Positions 30,356 to 39,924 of a stretch of DNA of 53,543 nucleotides are shown here, in pieces. The notes beneath the pieces are model-generated. The model saw nothing but the letters and a program-made list of their open reading frames with translations, did no database searches and was not told where the DNA came from. Position 1 is the first letter of the stretch; the number at the start of each line of letters is the position of its first letter. Made by a program: the position numbers and the translations under genes. Source of the DNA: a virus; the IMG/VR virus record IMGVR_UViG_3300047469_000074, positions 1 through 53,543 of that record; one strand, given 5' to 3'.

Positions 30356-30634
30356 ATGAATGCAATCAAAGGCAGTTGCACGCTACTCGGCAAAGACATC
30401 AAAGAGGTCTGCGAGAACGTACTCAAGCTGGGGTTGCTTGGTGAATTCCGCACGTTGCGCCTGTGGCACTGGAACATGGCACGCTATCATCGCGATTGCG
30501 CAAAGGCGTACATGCCAAAGAGCGCGTCTGCGTGTGTTCACAACGCACAAGCCGATTTCCACATCAAGCAGGTCCAGCTCCTGAACGTGTTCTTTGAAGT
30601 TGGAGACACGGCTGAAGGGGACGCGGCAAAATGA
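30356..30634 (+). CDS. Hypothetical protein, 92 aa
   Basis: Begins MNAIKGSCTLLGKDIKEVCE and is largely helical with Cys at two sites and an acidic end. Five bases after the previous stop. Its stop overlaps the next small gene (ATGA at 30631). No family recognised. Confidence 0.75.
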   Translation: MNAIKGSCTLLGKDIKEVCENVLKLGLLGEFRTLRLWHWNMARYHRDCAKAYMPKSASACVHNAQADFHIKQVQLLNVFFEVGDTAEGDAAK

Positions 30635-30777
30635 ACGGTAAGCGCATGGAGCCGTGGCATCCGTGGAAATACGTCGACGTTGACGGTAACTCTCATGTGC
30701 CATTCATGCCGGGCTCGATCCGCATGGTGAATCAAACAACTTTGGCCATTCTAAGGGCTATGGGGAAGATTAAATGA
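30631..30777 (+). CDS. Small hypothetical protein, 48 aa
   Basis: The ORF reads MNGKRMEPWHPWKYVDVDGN to the end LRAMGKIK. It is bracketed by ATGA overlap with the stop at 30634 and by ATGA overlap with the next gene at 30774, strong evidence of translation. Trp/Pro-rich start, helical end. No known function. Confidence 0.68.
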   Translation: MNGKRMEPWHPWKYVDVDGNSHVPFMPGSIRMVNQTTLAILRAMGKIK

Positions 30778-31484
30778 CCGACCACAACGCACGCCAAGCG
30801 GGGCTGACGGATGAGCAGATTGCCGACGGGCATCGACTGCACCGTCTTCGCCGTGACAATTACACCGGGCCGAGCCAGTTGTGCGACGCATTCACGGCAG
30901 GTGCGCGCTACGCAGAATCGCTACTCGCCGCCCATTCTGCGGATGCCCGCAATGGGGAGGGGGTGGCGTCCTCCAAAATCCGGAGATTCGACAAGGACAT
31001 GGATGGGTCCATGGATGAATTCGAGGATGGCCGATGGGTGCGCTATGAAGATGTTGCCGCCCTACTCGCCGCACCAGCACCGACTGTGGATGAGATCGAA
31101 GCGCAGGACAAGTCGATTGCCGATGCGGCCACGATGAAACTCATGTTCATCAACGTAATGGCGGCATTCGCCACGGGGCGCAATCTGGAAGCGCAATTGC
31201 ACGCCGCATATGACTGGTGCGAACGGTCTGGCATGGTCAAGAAATACAGCACGATGGAGCGCGCCGCATCAGCCCCGGCACCCGCTGCGCAGGCGGATGA
31301 GCGGAAACATTACACAGGCGGTTGTTTCGTCCGTTACGTGCATTTGCCGAGTGGGGCGGGATTCGAGCATGTCGAAGGCGATACGTGGCGTGTCACTGTC
31401 GCCACCCCGCCAGAATGCACCTGCCCGTCCGGGAACGGCTCACTGCGGCATCCGTGCCCGGTTCACCCAAAGGAATCGAAATGA
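30774..31484 (+). CDS. Hypothetical protein, 236 aa
   Basis: Starts MTDHNARQAGLTDEQIADGH and has an acidic EF-hand-like RFDKDMDGSMDEFEDG stretch, then a helical middle and a Cys-containing C-terminus (PECTCPSGNGSLRHPCPVHP) that could bind zinc. This composition is common in phage accessory proteins between small and large terminase. Function unknown. Confidence 0.72.
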   Translation: MTDHNARQAGLTDEQIADGHRLHRLRRDNYTGPSQLCDAFTAGARYAESLLAAHSADARNGEGVASSKIRRFDKDMDGSMDEFEDGRWVRYEDVAALLAAPAPTVDEIEAQDKSIADAATMKLMFINVMAAFATGRNLEAQLHAAYDWCERSGMVKKYSTMERAASAPAPAAQADERKHYTGGCFVRYVHLPSGAGFEHVEGDTWRVTVATPPECTCPSGNGSLRHPCPVHPKESK

Positions 31485-31621
31485 TTCTCTTTGATTGCGG
31501 GGACTGCCCGTGCGCGGCTGGTTGCCTTGGGCGGTGCATGAAGTCCAGCGAGCCCATTCCAGAAGAACCAGAAGAACCCGTTCAACAGCAGCAAGACGAC
31601 TTATTCGAGAATGGCCGTTAA
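31481..31621 (+). CDS. Small Cys-rich protein, 46 aa
   Basis: Start at 31481 overlaps the previous stop (ATGA); longer frames back to 31322 lie inside the preceding gene and are rejected. Five Cys are packed in the first 20 residues (DCGDCPCAAGCLGRC), then an acidic Glu/Pro/Gln tail. Metal-binding is likely. It ends within the large terminase start (31611). Confidence 0.6.
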   Translation: MILFDCGDCPCAAGCLGRCMKSSEPIPEEPEEPVQQQQDDLFENGR

Positions 31622-33038
31622 AGTCATCAAGCCCCAGCCGGGGCCGCAAGAGCAATTCCTCTCATCCCCCGCAGACATCGTCATCTATGGTGGCAGTGCT
31701 GGCGGGGGAAAGACGTTTGCGGCGCTCATGGAGCCACTTCGCCATGTGACGCGCAACCCCGGTTTCTTCTCCGTCTACTTCCGCAGGCAGACCACGCAGA
31801 TCAAGAACCCGGGCGGGCTGTGGGACACCTCAATGCAGATGTACCCTGCTGCGGGTGGAACGCCGATATCCCACGTGCTCGAATGGAAATGGCCCAAGGG
31901 CGGGAAGATCAAGATGGCCCACATTGAGCACGAGAAGGACATGCTCTCGTGGCAGGGGTCACAGATCCCTTTGATCATCTTCGATGAGCTGACCCACTTC
32001 CTTGAGACGCAGTTCTGGTACTTGCTATCGCGGAACCGTGACGGGCAGGGCTGCGGCGTGCGCCCCTATGTGCGGGCCACAACGAACCCTGACGCAGACT
32101 CATGGGTGCGCAAGTTCATTGACTGGTGGATTGGTGGCGACGGGTATGCCATCCCCGAGCGGAGTGGGAAGATCCGTTGGATGTGCCGTGTCAGTGATGA
32201 GGTGCACTGGGCCAACAGCGAGGAAGAGCTCATTGAGCGCTTCGGTGACGACTGCGAACCCCTGTCTGTGACGTTCATCCTGTCGCGCCTCAAGGACAAC
32301 GCAATCCTGAACAAGAACGACCCGAAGTACAAGGCCACGCTGAAGGCCATGACGCGGGTTCAACGCGAACGGCTGCTGGGTGACGAAGAGAAGGGCGGCA
32401 ATTGGAACATCCGCCCGGCAAGCGGTATGTACTTCAAGCGTCACGAGGTTGACATAATTGACAGATGTCCTACTGACGTTGTACGTTGGGTGCGTGCATG
32501 GGATTTGGCCGCGACCGAGCCTAGCGAGACGAACCCAGACCCGGATGGTACGGCAGGCGTGCTCATGGGTATCCGGCCAGCAGGTACAGTGCCACGCTTT
32601 ATCGTGGCCCACTGTATCAGCGAGAAGTGGCGGGCAGATAAGGTCCGCAAGCTGGTGAAGCGCACAGCAGCGGCCGACACAGACAACGTCAAGATCCGGA
32701 TGAACCAAGATCCGGGGCAGGCAGGTAAAGAGCAAGCCGAGTCGTACGTGCGTGACCTCGCTGGGTACAAGGTCACAGCAATCCGCGAGTCAGGCGACAA
32801 GATTACCCGGGCAGAGCCCTTCAGTGCCCAATGGCAGGCTGGCAACGTGGCGGTACTGCGCGGCGCATGGAACGACCACTACTTCAACATCCTAGAAGCA
32901 TTCGGCGGCGATAATGTGCATGACGATGAAGTGGACGCAAGTAGCAGTGCGTTCAACGACCTGCAACGCAAGCCAAGCATCTACGAAGTTGACGACGACC
33001 TAACAGAACTAATCGAGGTAGAAGAAGATGCCGCGTGA
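31611..33038 (+). CDS. terL: Terminase large subunit
   Basis: 475 aa. Walker A GGSAGGGKT (27-35), Walker B IIFDELTHF (Asp125, Glu126), then an ATPase coupling region. The C-terminal nuclease half has RAWDLAATE and MNQDPGQAGKEQAE, with a final acidic DDEVDASSSAFN. It packages DNA into the prohead. Overlaps the Cys-rich gene by 11 bases and the portal by 11 bases. Confidence 0.95.
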   Translation: MAVKVIKPQPGPQEQFLSSPADIVIYGGSAGGGKTFAALMEPLRHVTRNPGFFSVYFRRQTTQIKNPGGLWDTSMQMYPAAGGTPISHVLEWKWPKGGKIKMAHIEHEKDMLSWQGSQIPLIIFDELTHFLETQFWYLLSRNRDGQGCGVRPYVRATTNPDADSWVRKFIDWWIGGDGYAIPERSGKIRWMCRVSDEVHWANSEEELIERFGDDCEPLSVTFILSRLKDNAILNKNDPKYKATLKAMTRVQRERLLGDEEKGGNWNIRPASGMYFKRHEVDIIDRCPTDVVRWVRAWDLAATEPSETNPDPDGTAGVLMGIRPAGTVPRFIVAHCISEKWRADKVRKLVKRTAAADTDNVKIRMNQDPGQAGKEQAESYVRDLAGYKVTAIRESGDKITRAEPFSAQWQAGNVAVLRGAWNDHYFNILEAFGGDNVHDDEVDASSSAFNDLQRKPSIYEVDDDLTELIEVEEDAA

Positions 33039-34512
33039 AGCCAAGACCCTGAATACTGCACTGACCCGGGCACGTGTGGATAAGCGCTTCAAGCTCGAGG
33101 CCACAGACGGCAGCTTGCAGAACGTGGTTGCTGGGCTTGGCACGGACCGCGACAAGATGTCGTTCACGCAGTACGTGATGCCGATTGCCCTGAGCGTGTA
33201 CCAGCTCACAGCGATGTACCGCGCCTCGTGGCTGGCCCGCAAGACCATCGACATCCCTGCACAGGACATGACCCGCGAATGGCGCACGGTCAAGTTCGAC
33301 GACGGCGAAGGTGACACCAAGGCGGTGAAGAAACGTGGCCGCGACACCCGCATGTTCGACATCGAGAACGCAGAGAAGAAGCTCGGTGTGCAGAAGAAGT
33401 TCAAGCAAGCGATTGCGTGGGGCCGGCTGTACGGCGGCGCAGTCCTCATCATGGGCACAGGCCGGAACCTCGACGTACCGCTCGACCCGGAGAAGGTGAA
33501 GAAGGGCGACCTGAAGTACCTGCTCGTCGTCGACAAGAACCGTATCAGCCCGGTTGGCGGGATGGTCAAAGACCCGGCAGACCCTGACTTCGGCTTGCCC
33601 GAGATCTACATGCTCCACGACAGCACTGTCCGGGTTCACCACACGCGGGTGATTCGCTTTGGTGGAAGCGAGCTGCCGTGGGACGCATGGATGAATAACG
33701 GCTACTGGGACGACAGCGTTCTTCAGTCCGCGTACACTGCCATGCTGAATGCCGACAGCACTACCGCCTCCATCGCAACCATGATGTTCGAGGCGAACGT
33801 TGACGTCGTGAAGGCGGAAGGCTTGGCTGACCTGCTGGCAAAGAAGAACGGTGAAGCCATCCTGACCAAGCGCTTCCAGACGGCTGCACTGCTCAAGTCG
33901 TACAACCGTATGCTCCTGCTCGACGGCACGGAAGAGTACGAGAAGAAGTCGAACAGCTTCGCCAACCTCGACAACATCATGACCAAGTTCATGATCAACT
34001 ACTCGGGGGCTGTTGATATCCCGGTGTCGCGGTTCTACGGACAGAGTGCCACGGGCCTGAATGCCACGGGCGACAACGACATCCGCAACTACTACGACTC
34101 GATCAAGAACAAGCAGCGCGACGAGGTAGGCCCGAACCTCGAGAAGTTCGACGCAGTGTTCATCCGCTCTACGCTGGGCACCTTTCCCGACGACTACCGC
34201 AGCGAGTTCAACAGCCTGTGGCAGATGACAGATACGGAGAAGGCTGAGATCCAGAAGAAGAACGCAGAACGCGATAAGATCTACATCGACACGGCGGTCA
34301 TCACGGAAGGCACAGTCGCCAAGGATCTCAAGGAAAACGGGGTCTACAAGAACCTGACAGACGAGGATGTCGCTATGGTCGACGAGCTGTCGCGCGAAGC
34401 CTTCATCAACCCACCCGAGCCTGTGGTGCCCGGTGCAGATCCCAACGCAGATCCGGCAGCTAACCCTCCGCAGCCCGCCGCCGTGCCAGCCAAGCCCGGA
34501 GCCACAGCGTGA
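33028..34512 (+). CDS. Portal protein (DUF1073 type)
   Basis: 494 aa, usual for this portal family. The region RASWLARKTIDIPAQDMTRE and the later GRLYGGAVLIM and LDGTEEYEKKSNSFANLDNI are DUF1073 hallmarks. It forms the DNA-entry ring of the capsid. Its end runs into the head-morphogenesis gene (ATGA overlap). Confidence 0.9.
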   Translation: MPREAKTLNTALTRARVDKRFKLEATDGSLQNVVAGLGTDRDKMSFTQYVMPIALSVYQLTAMYRASWLARKTIDIPAQDMTREWRTVKFDDGEGDTKAVKKRGRDTRMFDIENAEKKLGVQKKFKQAIAWGRLYGGAVLIMGTGRNLDVPLDPEKVKKGDLKYLLVVDKNRISPVGGMVKDPADPDFGLPEIYMLHDSTVRVHHTRVIRFGGSELPWDAWMNNGYWDDSVLQSAYTAMLNADSTTASIATMMFEANVDVVKAEGLADLLAKKNGEAILTKRFQTAALLKSYNRMLLLDGTEEYEKKSNSFANLDNIMTKFMINYSGAVDIPVSRFYGQSATGLNATGDNDIRNYYDSIKNKQRDEVGPNLEKFDAVFIRSTLGTFPDDYRSEFNSLWQMTDTEKAEIQKKNAERDKIYIDTAVITEGTVAKDLKENGVYKNLTDEDVAMVDELSREAFINPPEPVVPGADPNADPAANPPQPAAVPAKPGATA

Positions 34513-35360
34513 AGCTGAAACAACTACTGACCCTGCGCCGCAAGACCACGGGCAAGGGGCCGCGCAAGAAGACCATCAAGCTGAAGCCACCGAAGGCGAT
34601 GAAGCGTCAAGAGCTTTGGTACACAAAGCAGCTACGCAATATCGTTGATAAGTGCTGGGCTCGCGTCCAGGAAGACGTCATCCCCGTCTTGAAGGCGCTC
34701 GAAACCGACTACGCATACGGGCGCGCAACGGACGCAGCGACGGGTTCTACCGAACGTATCAACAACGAACTGCAAGGTCTGGCCCGCGTGTTTGGCCGGC
34801 TGCAAGAGCAAGCCGAGCGTTTAGCCACACTCCAGACGCAGATGGTGCTGGCAGAAACGGATAAGCAGCTCGTGCAGGCGGCACAGGCCGCAGTGAGCGT
34901 AGACATCGCCCCGCTGCTGACGGCTGGCGCAGTGGCCGACGAGGTGGCACTAGGCATCGCAGCAAACACGGCTCTTATCAAAAGCATCCCCGAGCAGTTT
35001 GCGGCACGTGTGGGCAACACAGTCCTGAATAACGTGCGCTCCGGTATGCGGTACGAAGCGATCATCAGCGACCTGCAGAACGACTACGATATCACCAAGC
35101 GTAGGGCCGACTTGATCGCTCGCGACCAGACCAGCAAGCTGAATGCTAGCTTCAATGAAGCCCGGCAAACGCAGCTCGGCATCACTAAGTACATCTGGTC
35201 GACCTCGCTTGACGAGCGCGTGCGGGACAGCCATGCTGAAAAGGAAGGGCAGACGTTTCGATGGGACGACCCGCCTGAAGACACTGGGCACCCGGGGGAT
35301 GACGTGAACTGCCGATGCACTGCAATCGCTGTATTCGAACTGGACACCGAAGATGACTAA
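34509..35360 (+). CDS. Head morphogenesis protein (Mu gpF / SPP1 gp7-like)
   Basis: 283 aa. The C-terminal motif LIARDQTSKLNASFNEARQT, then DERVRDSHAEKEGQTF and a final DVNCRCTAIAVFE match the SPP1 gp7/Mu gpF family of minor head proteins. The N-terminus is basic. It acts in assembly at the portal vertex, and follows the portal gene as usual. Confidence 0.85.
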   Translation: MKLKQLLTLRRKTTGKGPRKKTIKLKPPKAMKRQELWYTKQLRNIVDKCWARVQEDVIPVLKALETDYAYGRATDAATGSTERINNELQGLARVFGRLQEQAERLATLQTQMVLAETDKQLVQAAQAAVSVDIAPLLTAGAVADEVALGIAANTALIKSIPEQFAARVGNTVLNNVRSGMRYEAIISDLQNDYDITKRRADLIARDQTSKLNASFNEARQTQLGITKYIWSTSLDERVRDSHAEKEGQTFRWDDPPEDTGHPGDDVNCRCTAIAVFELDTEDD

Positions 35361-36600
35361 GCGCCTTAGCGTCACCGACACTATCGCTCTCTCGAGCCGC
35401 ACGATTACCCCGGAAGGCTACCTGATCGCCAAGGGTCGGCCTTCGCGTACTGGCATTCAAGAGTACCGGGCCTTTGAGCTGGGCCTGCAAGACGGTGGTG
35501 ACCCCATGCGCGTGATTCGCATGTACCGTCCCCCGGAAGAGGTCTTCGACGCAGAGTCGCTGACGTCGTTCAATTACAAGCCTATCGTCGATGATCACAA
35601 GACGGTGGACTCAAGCAATTGGAAAGAGGTGTCTGTCGGTGACATCTACGACTTCAAGAAAGGTGACTACGTCGACGAGGAAGGCAACCACTACACCGAA
35701 AGTACGCTGGTTGTTAAGGACGCTTCGGCGGTTGCAAAGATCAACGCAGGCAAAGTACAGTTGTCCAACGGTTATGATTTTCATGCCGATTGGACACCGG
35801 GCAAGACCCCCACGGGGCAAGCCTACGATGCAGTCCAACGCAAGATTCGCGGCAACCATGTAGCTCTGGTGGACGCCGCACGATGTGGCTCGGCTTGCCG
35901 AGTTGGTGATTCACAAACCTCTGGAGAACCTGTTATGCCCCGTACCGTTACGGTCGACGGCATCCCGGTCGAGGTCAACGATCAAGCCGCCGCTGTCATC
36001 GAGAAGCAGACCGGCCAGATCAAGACCCTGACCAACGATGTCGCAGCGCGCGATGCGCAGCTGAAAGAGACCATCGTGATCGATGGCTCCGCCTTCCCCC
36101 TCAGCGATCTGCTGGGCCTGCGTGGCGCCGTTGCCAAACTGATCGGTGACCGCGACGCAGCCAAGAAGGACGTCTTCACCCCGGAACAGCGCGACGCAAT
36201 GGTCGCTGACTGGGCCGAGACCCTCGACACCGGCAAGCGTCTGTTCCCGGGCCTCGACGCCAAGGGCAAGACCTGCCACGCCGTCCGGCTGGAGGTACTG
36301 GGGCATGTGGGCAACGATGAAGCCCTCAAGGGTCCGCTGGCAGTGATGCTCGGCGGCAAGGAAGTGAAGGCCCTCGACCAAGAGACGGCCCGCACCGCCT
36401 TCCGCCTCGTGGCTTCGCTGAAGCCCGCAGGCCAGGAAGCCCAAGACGCGCAAGCTCGCCAAGCCATCGGCGATGCGCTGCTGGGCAACGGTGGCGGTCA
36501 GCAAACGACGACCCAGCAACAGACGATGCAAGTTGTCGACTCGTCGCTGGCCTACCATGACCGCATGGCGAATGCGTGGAAGAAGAAGGAGGCCAAGTAA
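35353..36600 (+). CDS. Prohead protease/scaffold protein (DUF2213-like)
   Basis: 415 aa. The N-terminal half (TPEGYLIAKGRPSRTGIQEY, RMYRPPEEVFDAESLTS, and the following KTYNYKPI-like FNYKPIVDDHK) is the DUF2213 protease type, which processes head proteins. The C-terminal half is a coiled-coil scaffold-like part (QAAAVIEKQTGQIKTLTNDV) ending near 36600. The next gene (cement) starts two bases on. Protease and scaffold fused in one chain is common in this group. Confidence 0.85.
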   Translation: MTKRLSVTDTIALSSRTITPEGYLIAKGRPSRTGIQEYRAFELGLQDGGDPMRVIRMYRPPEEVFDAESLTSFNYKPIVDDHKTVDSSNWKEVSVGDIYDFKKGDYVDEEGNHYTESTLVVKDASAVAKINAGKVQLSNGYDFHADWTPGKTPTGQAYDAVQRKIRGNHVALVDAARCGSACRVGDSQTSGEPVMPRTVTVDGIPVEVNDQAAAVIEKQTGQIKTLTNDVAARDAQLKETIVIDGSAFPLSDLLGLRGAVAKLIGDRDAAKKDVFTPEQRDAMVADWAETLDTGKRLFPGLDAKGKTCHAVRLEVLGHVGNDEALKGPLAVMLGGKEVKALDQETARTAFRLVASLKPAGQEAQDAQARQAIGDALLGNGGGQQTTTQQQTMQVVDSSLAYHDRMANAWKKKEAK

Positions 36601-36602
36601 TC

Positions 36603-37115
36603 ATGGCTCAAGTCAAGAACGGTATCAACATCGCCACCAACGGGGGCGCCCTGCTGCCGATGGGCATCCCGGGCGCTGGCTACGACTTCAACCCGCGCGA
36701 TGTCATCTCGAAGCGGAACAACACCACCGGTACGGGCTCCGCTGCCCGCATCGTGTTCGGTACGTTCGTCGCTCGTGAAGGCGCCAAGACGGTGAAGAAG
36801 ATCGCAGCAGACGCTGACGTCGCGATCGGCTTTGCCATGTATTCGGCCGAGAAGCTCTTCAACGCCGACGGCACGGAAACCGGCTGGGACAAGGACGATA
36901 CGGTCCCCGTCGCGAAGCGTGGCTTCTACTACGCCAAGGCCGCTGAAGCCGTCAACGAAAACGACGACGTCATCAGCATCACCGCGTCGAACGGTATCGG
37001 CTCCGTGCAAACGGGCGCCGCTGCCGCTGGTCGTGTTGCAATTGCGAACGCCAAATGGCGTACCACCACCGCGTCGGGTGAAGTCGGCGTGATCTCGATC
37101 GACTTCCAGATCTAA
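36603..37115 (+). CDS. Capsid decoration/cement protein
   Basis: 170 aa from the ATG at 36603; the earlier in-frame start lies in the previous gene. MAQVKNGINIATNGGALLPM, an acidic beta-rich core and a Gly/Ala-rich end (GAAAAGRVAIANAKWRTTTA) match small head-cement proteins of the DUF2190/structural-cement kind. It would decorate the major capsid lattice. Precedes the major capsid gene. Confidence 0.75.
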   Translation: MAQVKNGINIATNGGALLPMGIPGAGYDFNPRDVISKRNNTTGTGSAARIVFGTFVAREGAKTVKKIAADADVAIGFAMYSAEKLFNADGTETGWDKDDTVPVAKRGFYYAKAAEAVNENDDVISITASNGIGSVQTGAAAAGRVAIANAKWRTTTASGEVGVISIDFQI

Positions 37116-37161
37116 GCCTGCCCGGGCTCGATCAGGTCACTCTACAGGAACAGACCACACC

Positions 37162-38193
37162 ATGCGAAATCAACAAGACCCGTACATCGTTCGCCGCCAG
37201 CCGGTGTTCGACGCGGCTGTCCGGACTGCCTTCGCGCAGATCATCGGTGGCCCCGAAACCATGTTCGGCCCGGGCTACCAGCCGAGCGCCAACGATGCCG
37301 CCAACGGTATCGGCTTCCTCATCTCGCAGCTCGCGTACACCGAAGCACAGGTGTTCAGCGTGATGCGCGAGCCGCTGCAATTCCGGCAGATGATCCCGGT
37401 TTCCACCGCTGCCGGTGAAGGTGCCGAGGTGATCCGCTACGAAACCACCGACAACGTGGGTCGCGGCAAGCGTATCAGTGCCTCGGGCAAGGACATCCCG
37501 ATGGCGAACGTGCTGGACGGCGACGCCACGATGCCCATCGTGCTCGGTGGTATCGGGTACGAGTACAACACCGAAGAGCTGCGCAAGGCTGCTTTCCTGC
37601 GCCGGCCCCTGCCGACGCGCCGCCTGAACGCCGCGATGGACGCTTACGAGCGCCACCTGAACGACGTCGCGCTGAATGGCGAAGACAACCTGCCGGGCTT
37701 CATCAACAGCCCGCAGATCGCCAGCGGCAATGCACCGAACGGCGCGTGGACTGCGGCCGACGCTGCCAAGATCCTCGCCGACCTGAACTTCGGCATCATG
37801 AAGATCTGGGACGCGACGGCCAAGACCGACGTTGTGACCGATATCGCGCTGCCGAACGACGAGTACGCGCTGATTGCCACGACGCCGATGAACGGCTACC
37901 AAGACAAGACCATCCTGGAATGGCTGCTCGAGCGCAACATCGCGCGCATCGAACGCAACCAGACCATCAATATCACGGCTGTCAGCTCGCTGAAGACCGC
38001 TGGTTCGGGTGGCACGTCGCGCGCGGTGTTCTACGTCAAGCGTGACGACCGTCTGGTGATGCATCTGCCGATGCCCCTGCGTTTCCTCGCTCCGCAACCT
38101 GTCGCTCTGTCGATGCAGGTTCCGGGCGAGTACAAGTACAGCGGTGTCGAATGGTACTACCCGCAGTCGGCGTACTACATGGACGGCATCTAA
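37162..38193 (+). CDS. Major capsid protein (DUF2184 type)
   Basis: 343 aa. PEAMFGPGYQP-like start region (GGPETMFGPGYQP), LAYTEAQVFSVMREPLQFRQ, TTDNVGRGKRISASGKD and a long beta-rich C-terminus fit the DUF2184 HK97-fold capsid family. A strong terminator follows, raising its expression relative to the neck genes. Confidence 0.9.
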   Translation: MRNQQDPYIVRRQPVFDAAVRTAFAQIIGGPETMFGPGYQPSANDAANGIGFLISQLAYTEAQVFSVMREPLQFRQMIPVSTAAGEGAEVIRYETTDNVGRGKRISASGKDIPMANVLDGDATMPIVLGGIGYEYNTEELRKAAFLRRPLPTRRLNAAMDAYERHLNDVALNGEDNLPGFINSPQIASGNAPNGAWTAADAAKILADLNFGIMKIWDATAKTDVVTDIALPNDEYALIATTPMNGYQDKTILEWLLERNIARIERNQTINITAVSSLKTAGSGGTSRAVFYVKRDDRLVMHLPMPLRFLAPQPVALSMQVPGEYKYSGVEWYYPQSAYYMDGI

Positions 38194-38230
38194 GGCTTCA
38201 AGCGTTTCACCCGCCGTTGATGTAGCCGAG

Positions 38231-38271
38231 GCCCGGGCAGTGTGGACAACCCACCTCGCCCGGGCTTTTTT
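38231..38271 (+). terminator. Rho-independent terminator after the major capsid gene
   Basis: GCCCGGGC at 38231-38238 pairs with the same palindrome at 38258-38265, with an inner weaker stem, followed by six Ts (38266-38271). Typical placement after a highly expressed capsid gene; neck and tail genes must be reached by read-through or another promoter. Confidence 0.88.
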
Positions 38272-38295
38272 CTTCTTATCTAGTTGGAGATCAAC

Positions 38296-38682
38296 ATGGC
38301 AAAAATTCGCCTCCTGAACGCATCGCAAGCCCCGATTCACCTGAACGCATACGCCAACGACGGCACTCTCCAGACTGCCGTCATCCCTGCTGCCCGTGGC
38401 ATCCTGCCGGGCGAGGCAATGGTTGACGAAAGCCTGCTCGACGCGCTGCGCAAGAAAGAAGATGCGCCGACCAAGGCCCACTTCGAATCCGGCCGTCTGC
38501 GCGTCGGCTCGCAAGCCACGGTTCCCGACGAGCCGGCCCCGCTGGTGCCGGTGCCCGAACAGACCGCGCCGGAAGCTCCGGTTGTGCCCCCGGTGCCCGC
38601 CGCGCCGGCCGACAACGAAGTGCCTGAAGTTTCGAGCAATACCCCCGCCGACGCGCCGTGGGCCACGGGTAACGCGAACTAA
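38296..38682 (+). CDS. Pro-rich virion-associated protein, 128 aa
   Basis: Start at ATG 38296 with GGAG six bases upstream. The N-terminal ~60 residues (KIRLLNASQAPIHLNAYAND) are a small beta domain; the rest is a Pro/Ala/Val linker (PVVPPVPAAPADNEVPEVSS). Between capsid and neck genes it is probably a head fibre or head-completion protein. No family recognised. Confidence 0.65.
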   Translation: MAKIRLLNASQAPIHLNAYANDGTLQTAVIPAARGILPGEAMVDESLLDALRKKEDAPTKAHFESGRLRVGSQATVPDEPAPLVPVPEQTAPEAPVVPPVPAAPADNEVPEVSSNTPADAPWATGNAN

Positions 38683-38696
38683 TCCAGGAGCAGCAC

Positions 38697-39071
38697 ATGA
38701 CCGCGACTGTCGCAGGGTTCCGCGAGCTCTTCCCCGAATTCGCTGCCAACACCGACGAGCAGGTTCAAGCGCAAATGAACCTCGCTCTGGCGGTGGTGAA
38801 CGAATGCGCGTGGGCTCAGGAGCTCTACGACTACGCGGTCTACTACCTGACCGCGCATTACCTCTGGCTCTACAATCTGCGCGTTGCCGACCCGGACGCG
38901 TGGCAGAAGTTGACCACAGGTTCGGCCATCATGAAAAAAGTTGGCGATGTGCAAGTGCAGAAGAGTGAACAGCTTCTGCTCAAGGCCATCGATAACCCGT
39001 ACCTTCTCACGCCTTACGGGATCTGGTATTACGAGAACCTCGCGCCTGCCATTGGGGCGTGGGTTGTATGA
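38697..39071 (+). CDS. Head-tail connector (DUF4054 type)
   Basis: 124 aa. FRELFPEFAANTDEQVQAQM with a YLTAHYLWLYNLRVADPD helix is the DUF4054 pattern found at the head-tail joint of many phages. AGGAG upstream. Its stop overlaps the next gene's start (ATGA at 39068). Confidence 0.85.
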   Translation: MTATVAGFRELFPEFAANTDEQVQAQMNLALAVVNECAWAQELYDYAVYYLTAHYLWLYNLRVADPDAWQKLTTGSAIMKKVGDVQVQKSEQLLLKAIDNPYLLTPYGIWYYENLAPAIGAWVV

Positions 39072-39568
39072 TCAAGCCCAAGGCAGCGGTCAAGAAGGCT
39101 GGCGGGTTCGCCGGCGATCGTCTTGACGCTGCAAAGTTGAAGGCAACGGTCGACCGCATTAAGACGGAAAACCCCAAGGTTTATATCGGCGTACCACGGG
39201 GCGCAGAGCCAGAGAAGAACGGAACGCCGATGGCAGTGGTAGCTGCGACCCACGAGTTCGGCGCCCCGTCGCGCGGTATCCCAGAACGTTCTTTCCTCCG
39301 CGTCAGCCTCACCGCGAACGCGGGCAAGTATGTAAACTTCAACCGTGCACTGATCCCGCGCATTGTGAATGGACAGTTCACCATAGAGGAAGCTCTCGGC
39401 CTGCTAGGCGAGATGGCGAAAGGCGATGTGCAGAAGTTCATCGCAGCCAATACCTACCAGTTGAACGAGAAGACCATCAAGCGTAAGGGCTCGAGCAAAG
39501 CGCTGATCGACACCGGCAACATGCGCCAGAGCATTACGTGGGTACTCAACCCGGAAGATGAAAAATGA
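39068..39568 (+). CDS. Tail completion/neck protein (HK97 gp10-like candidate)
   Basis: 166 aa from the ATG at 39068. KVYIGVPRGAEPEKNGTPMA, THEFGAPSRGIPERSFLRVS and the final SKALIDTGNMRQSITWVL match the Mu gpG/HK97 gp10 pattern of head-to-tail joining proteins (the ERSFLR and DTGxMRxSI motifs). It should act at the tail's head-proximal end. Confidence 0.75.
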   Translation: MIKPKAAVKKAGGFAGDRLDAAKLKATVDRIKTENPKVYIGVPRGAEPEKNGTPMAVVAATHEFGAPSRGIPERSFLRVSLTANAGKYVNFNRALIPRIVNGQFTIEEALGLLGEMAKGDVQKFIAANTYQLNEKTIKRKGSSKALIDTGNMRQSITWVLNPEDEK

Positions 39569-39924
39569 TCGACGTCAGCGAACTGATTGGTGACCCGGAG
39601 ATGGGCGGGGGCAAGTGGCCCACGCGCACGCTCACCCGCACCCGCGTCACCGATGGCGAACGTGCCGGTGAGTTCGACACGGTGCAAACTACTGGAACCG
39701 TGACCGCCAACATCCAACCCGCGAGCGACTGGCAGAAGCTGAACATGCTGCCGGAAGGCCAGCGGGGTGACGACGCAATCCGCATCTACAGCCTCGCGGA
39801 GATCCCCGATACCACGCTTGTGACGTGGCGCGGAAACGAATACAAGGTCGCCAGCAAGAAACGCTGGATGGATGGTGGGTACTGCCTTCAACTCGCGGTG
39901 CAGAACGATGCAATCGCGCGTTGA
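39565..39924 (+). CDS. Neck/head-closure protein candidate, 119 aa
   Basis: Begins MIDVSELIGDPEMGGGKWPT; beta-rich (TVTANIQPASDWQKLNML), with VTWRGNEYKVASKKRWMDGG near the end. Size, order and pattern fit head-closure proteins between connector and tail terminator. Overlaps both neighbours. Family not firmly recognised. Confidence 0.7.
   Translation: MIDVSELIGDPEMGGGKWPTRTLTRTRVTDGERAGEFDTVQTTGTVTANIQPASDWQKLNMLPEGQRGDDAIRIYSLAEIPDTTLVTWRGNEYKVASKKRWMDGGYCLQLAVQNDAIAR

Noticed and set aside
37132-38514. 460-aa minus-strand ORF over the major capsid gene
   Set aside because: Shadow frame of the capsid gene, with Arg/His-rich artificial composition.
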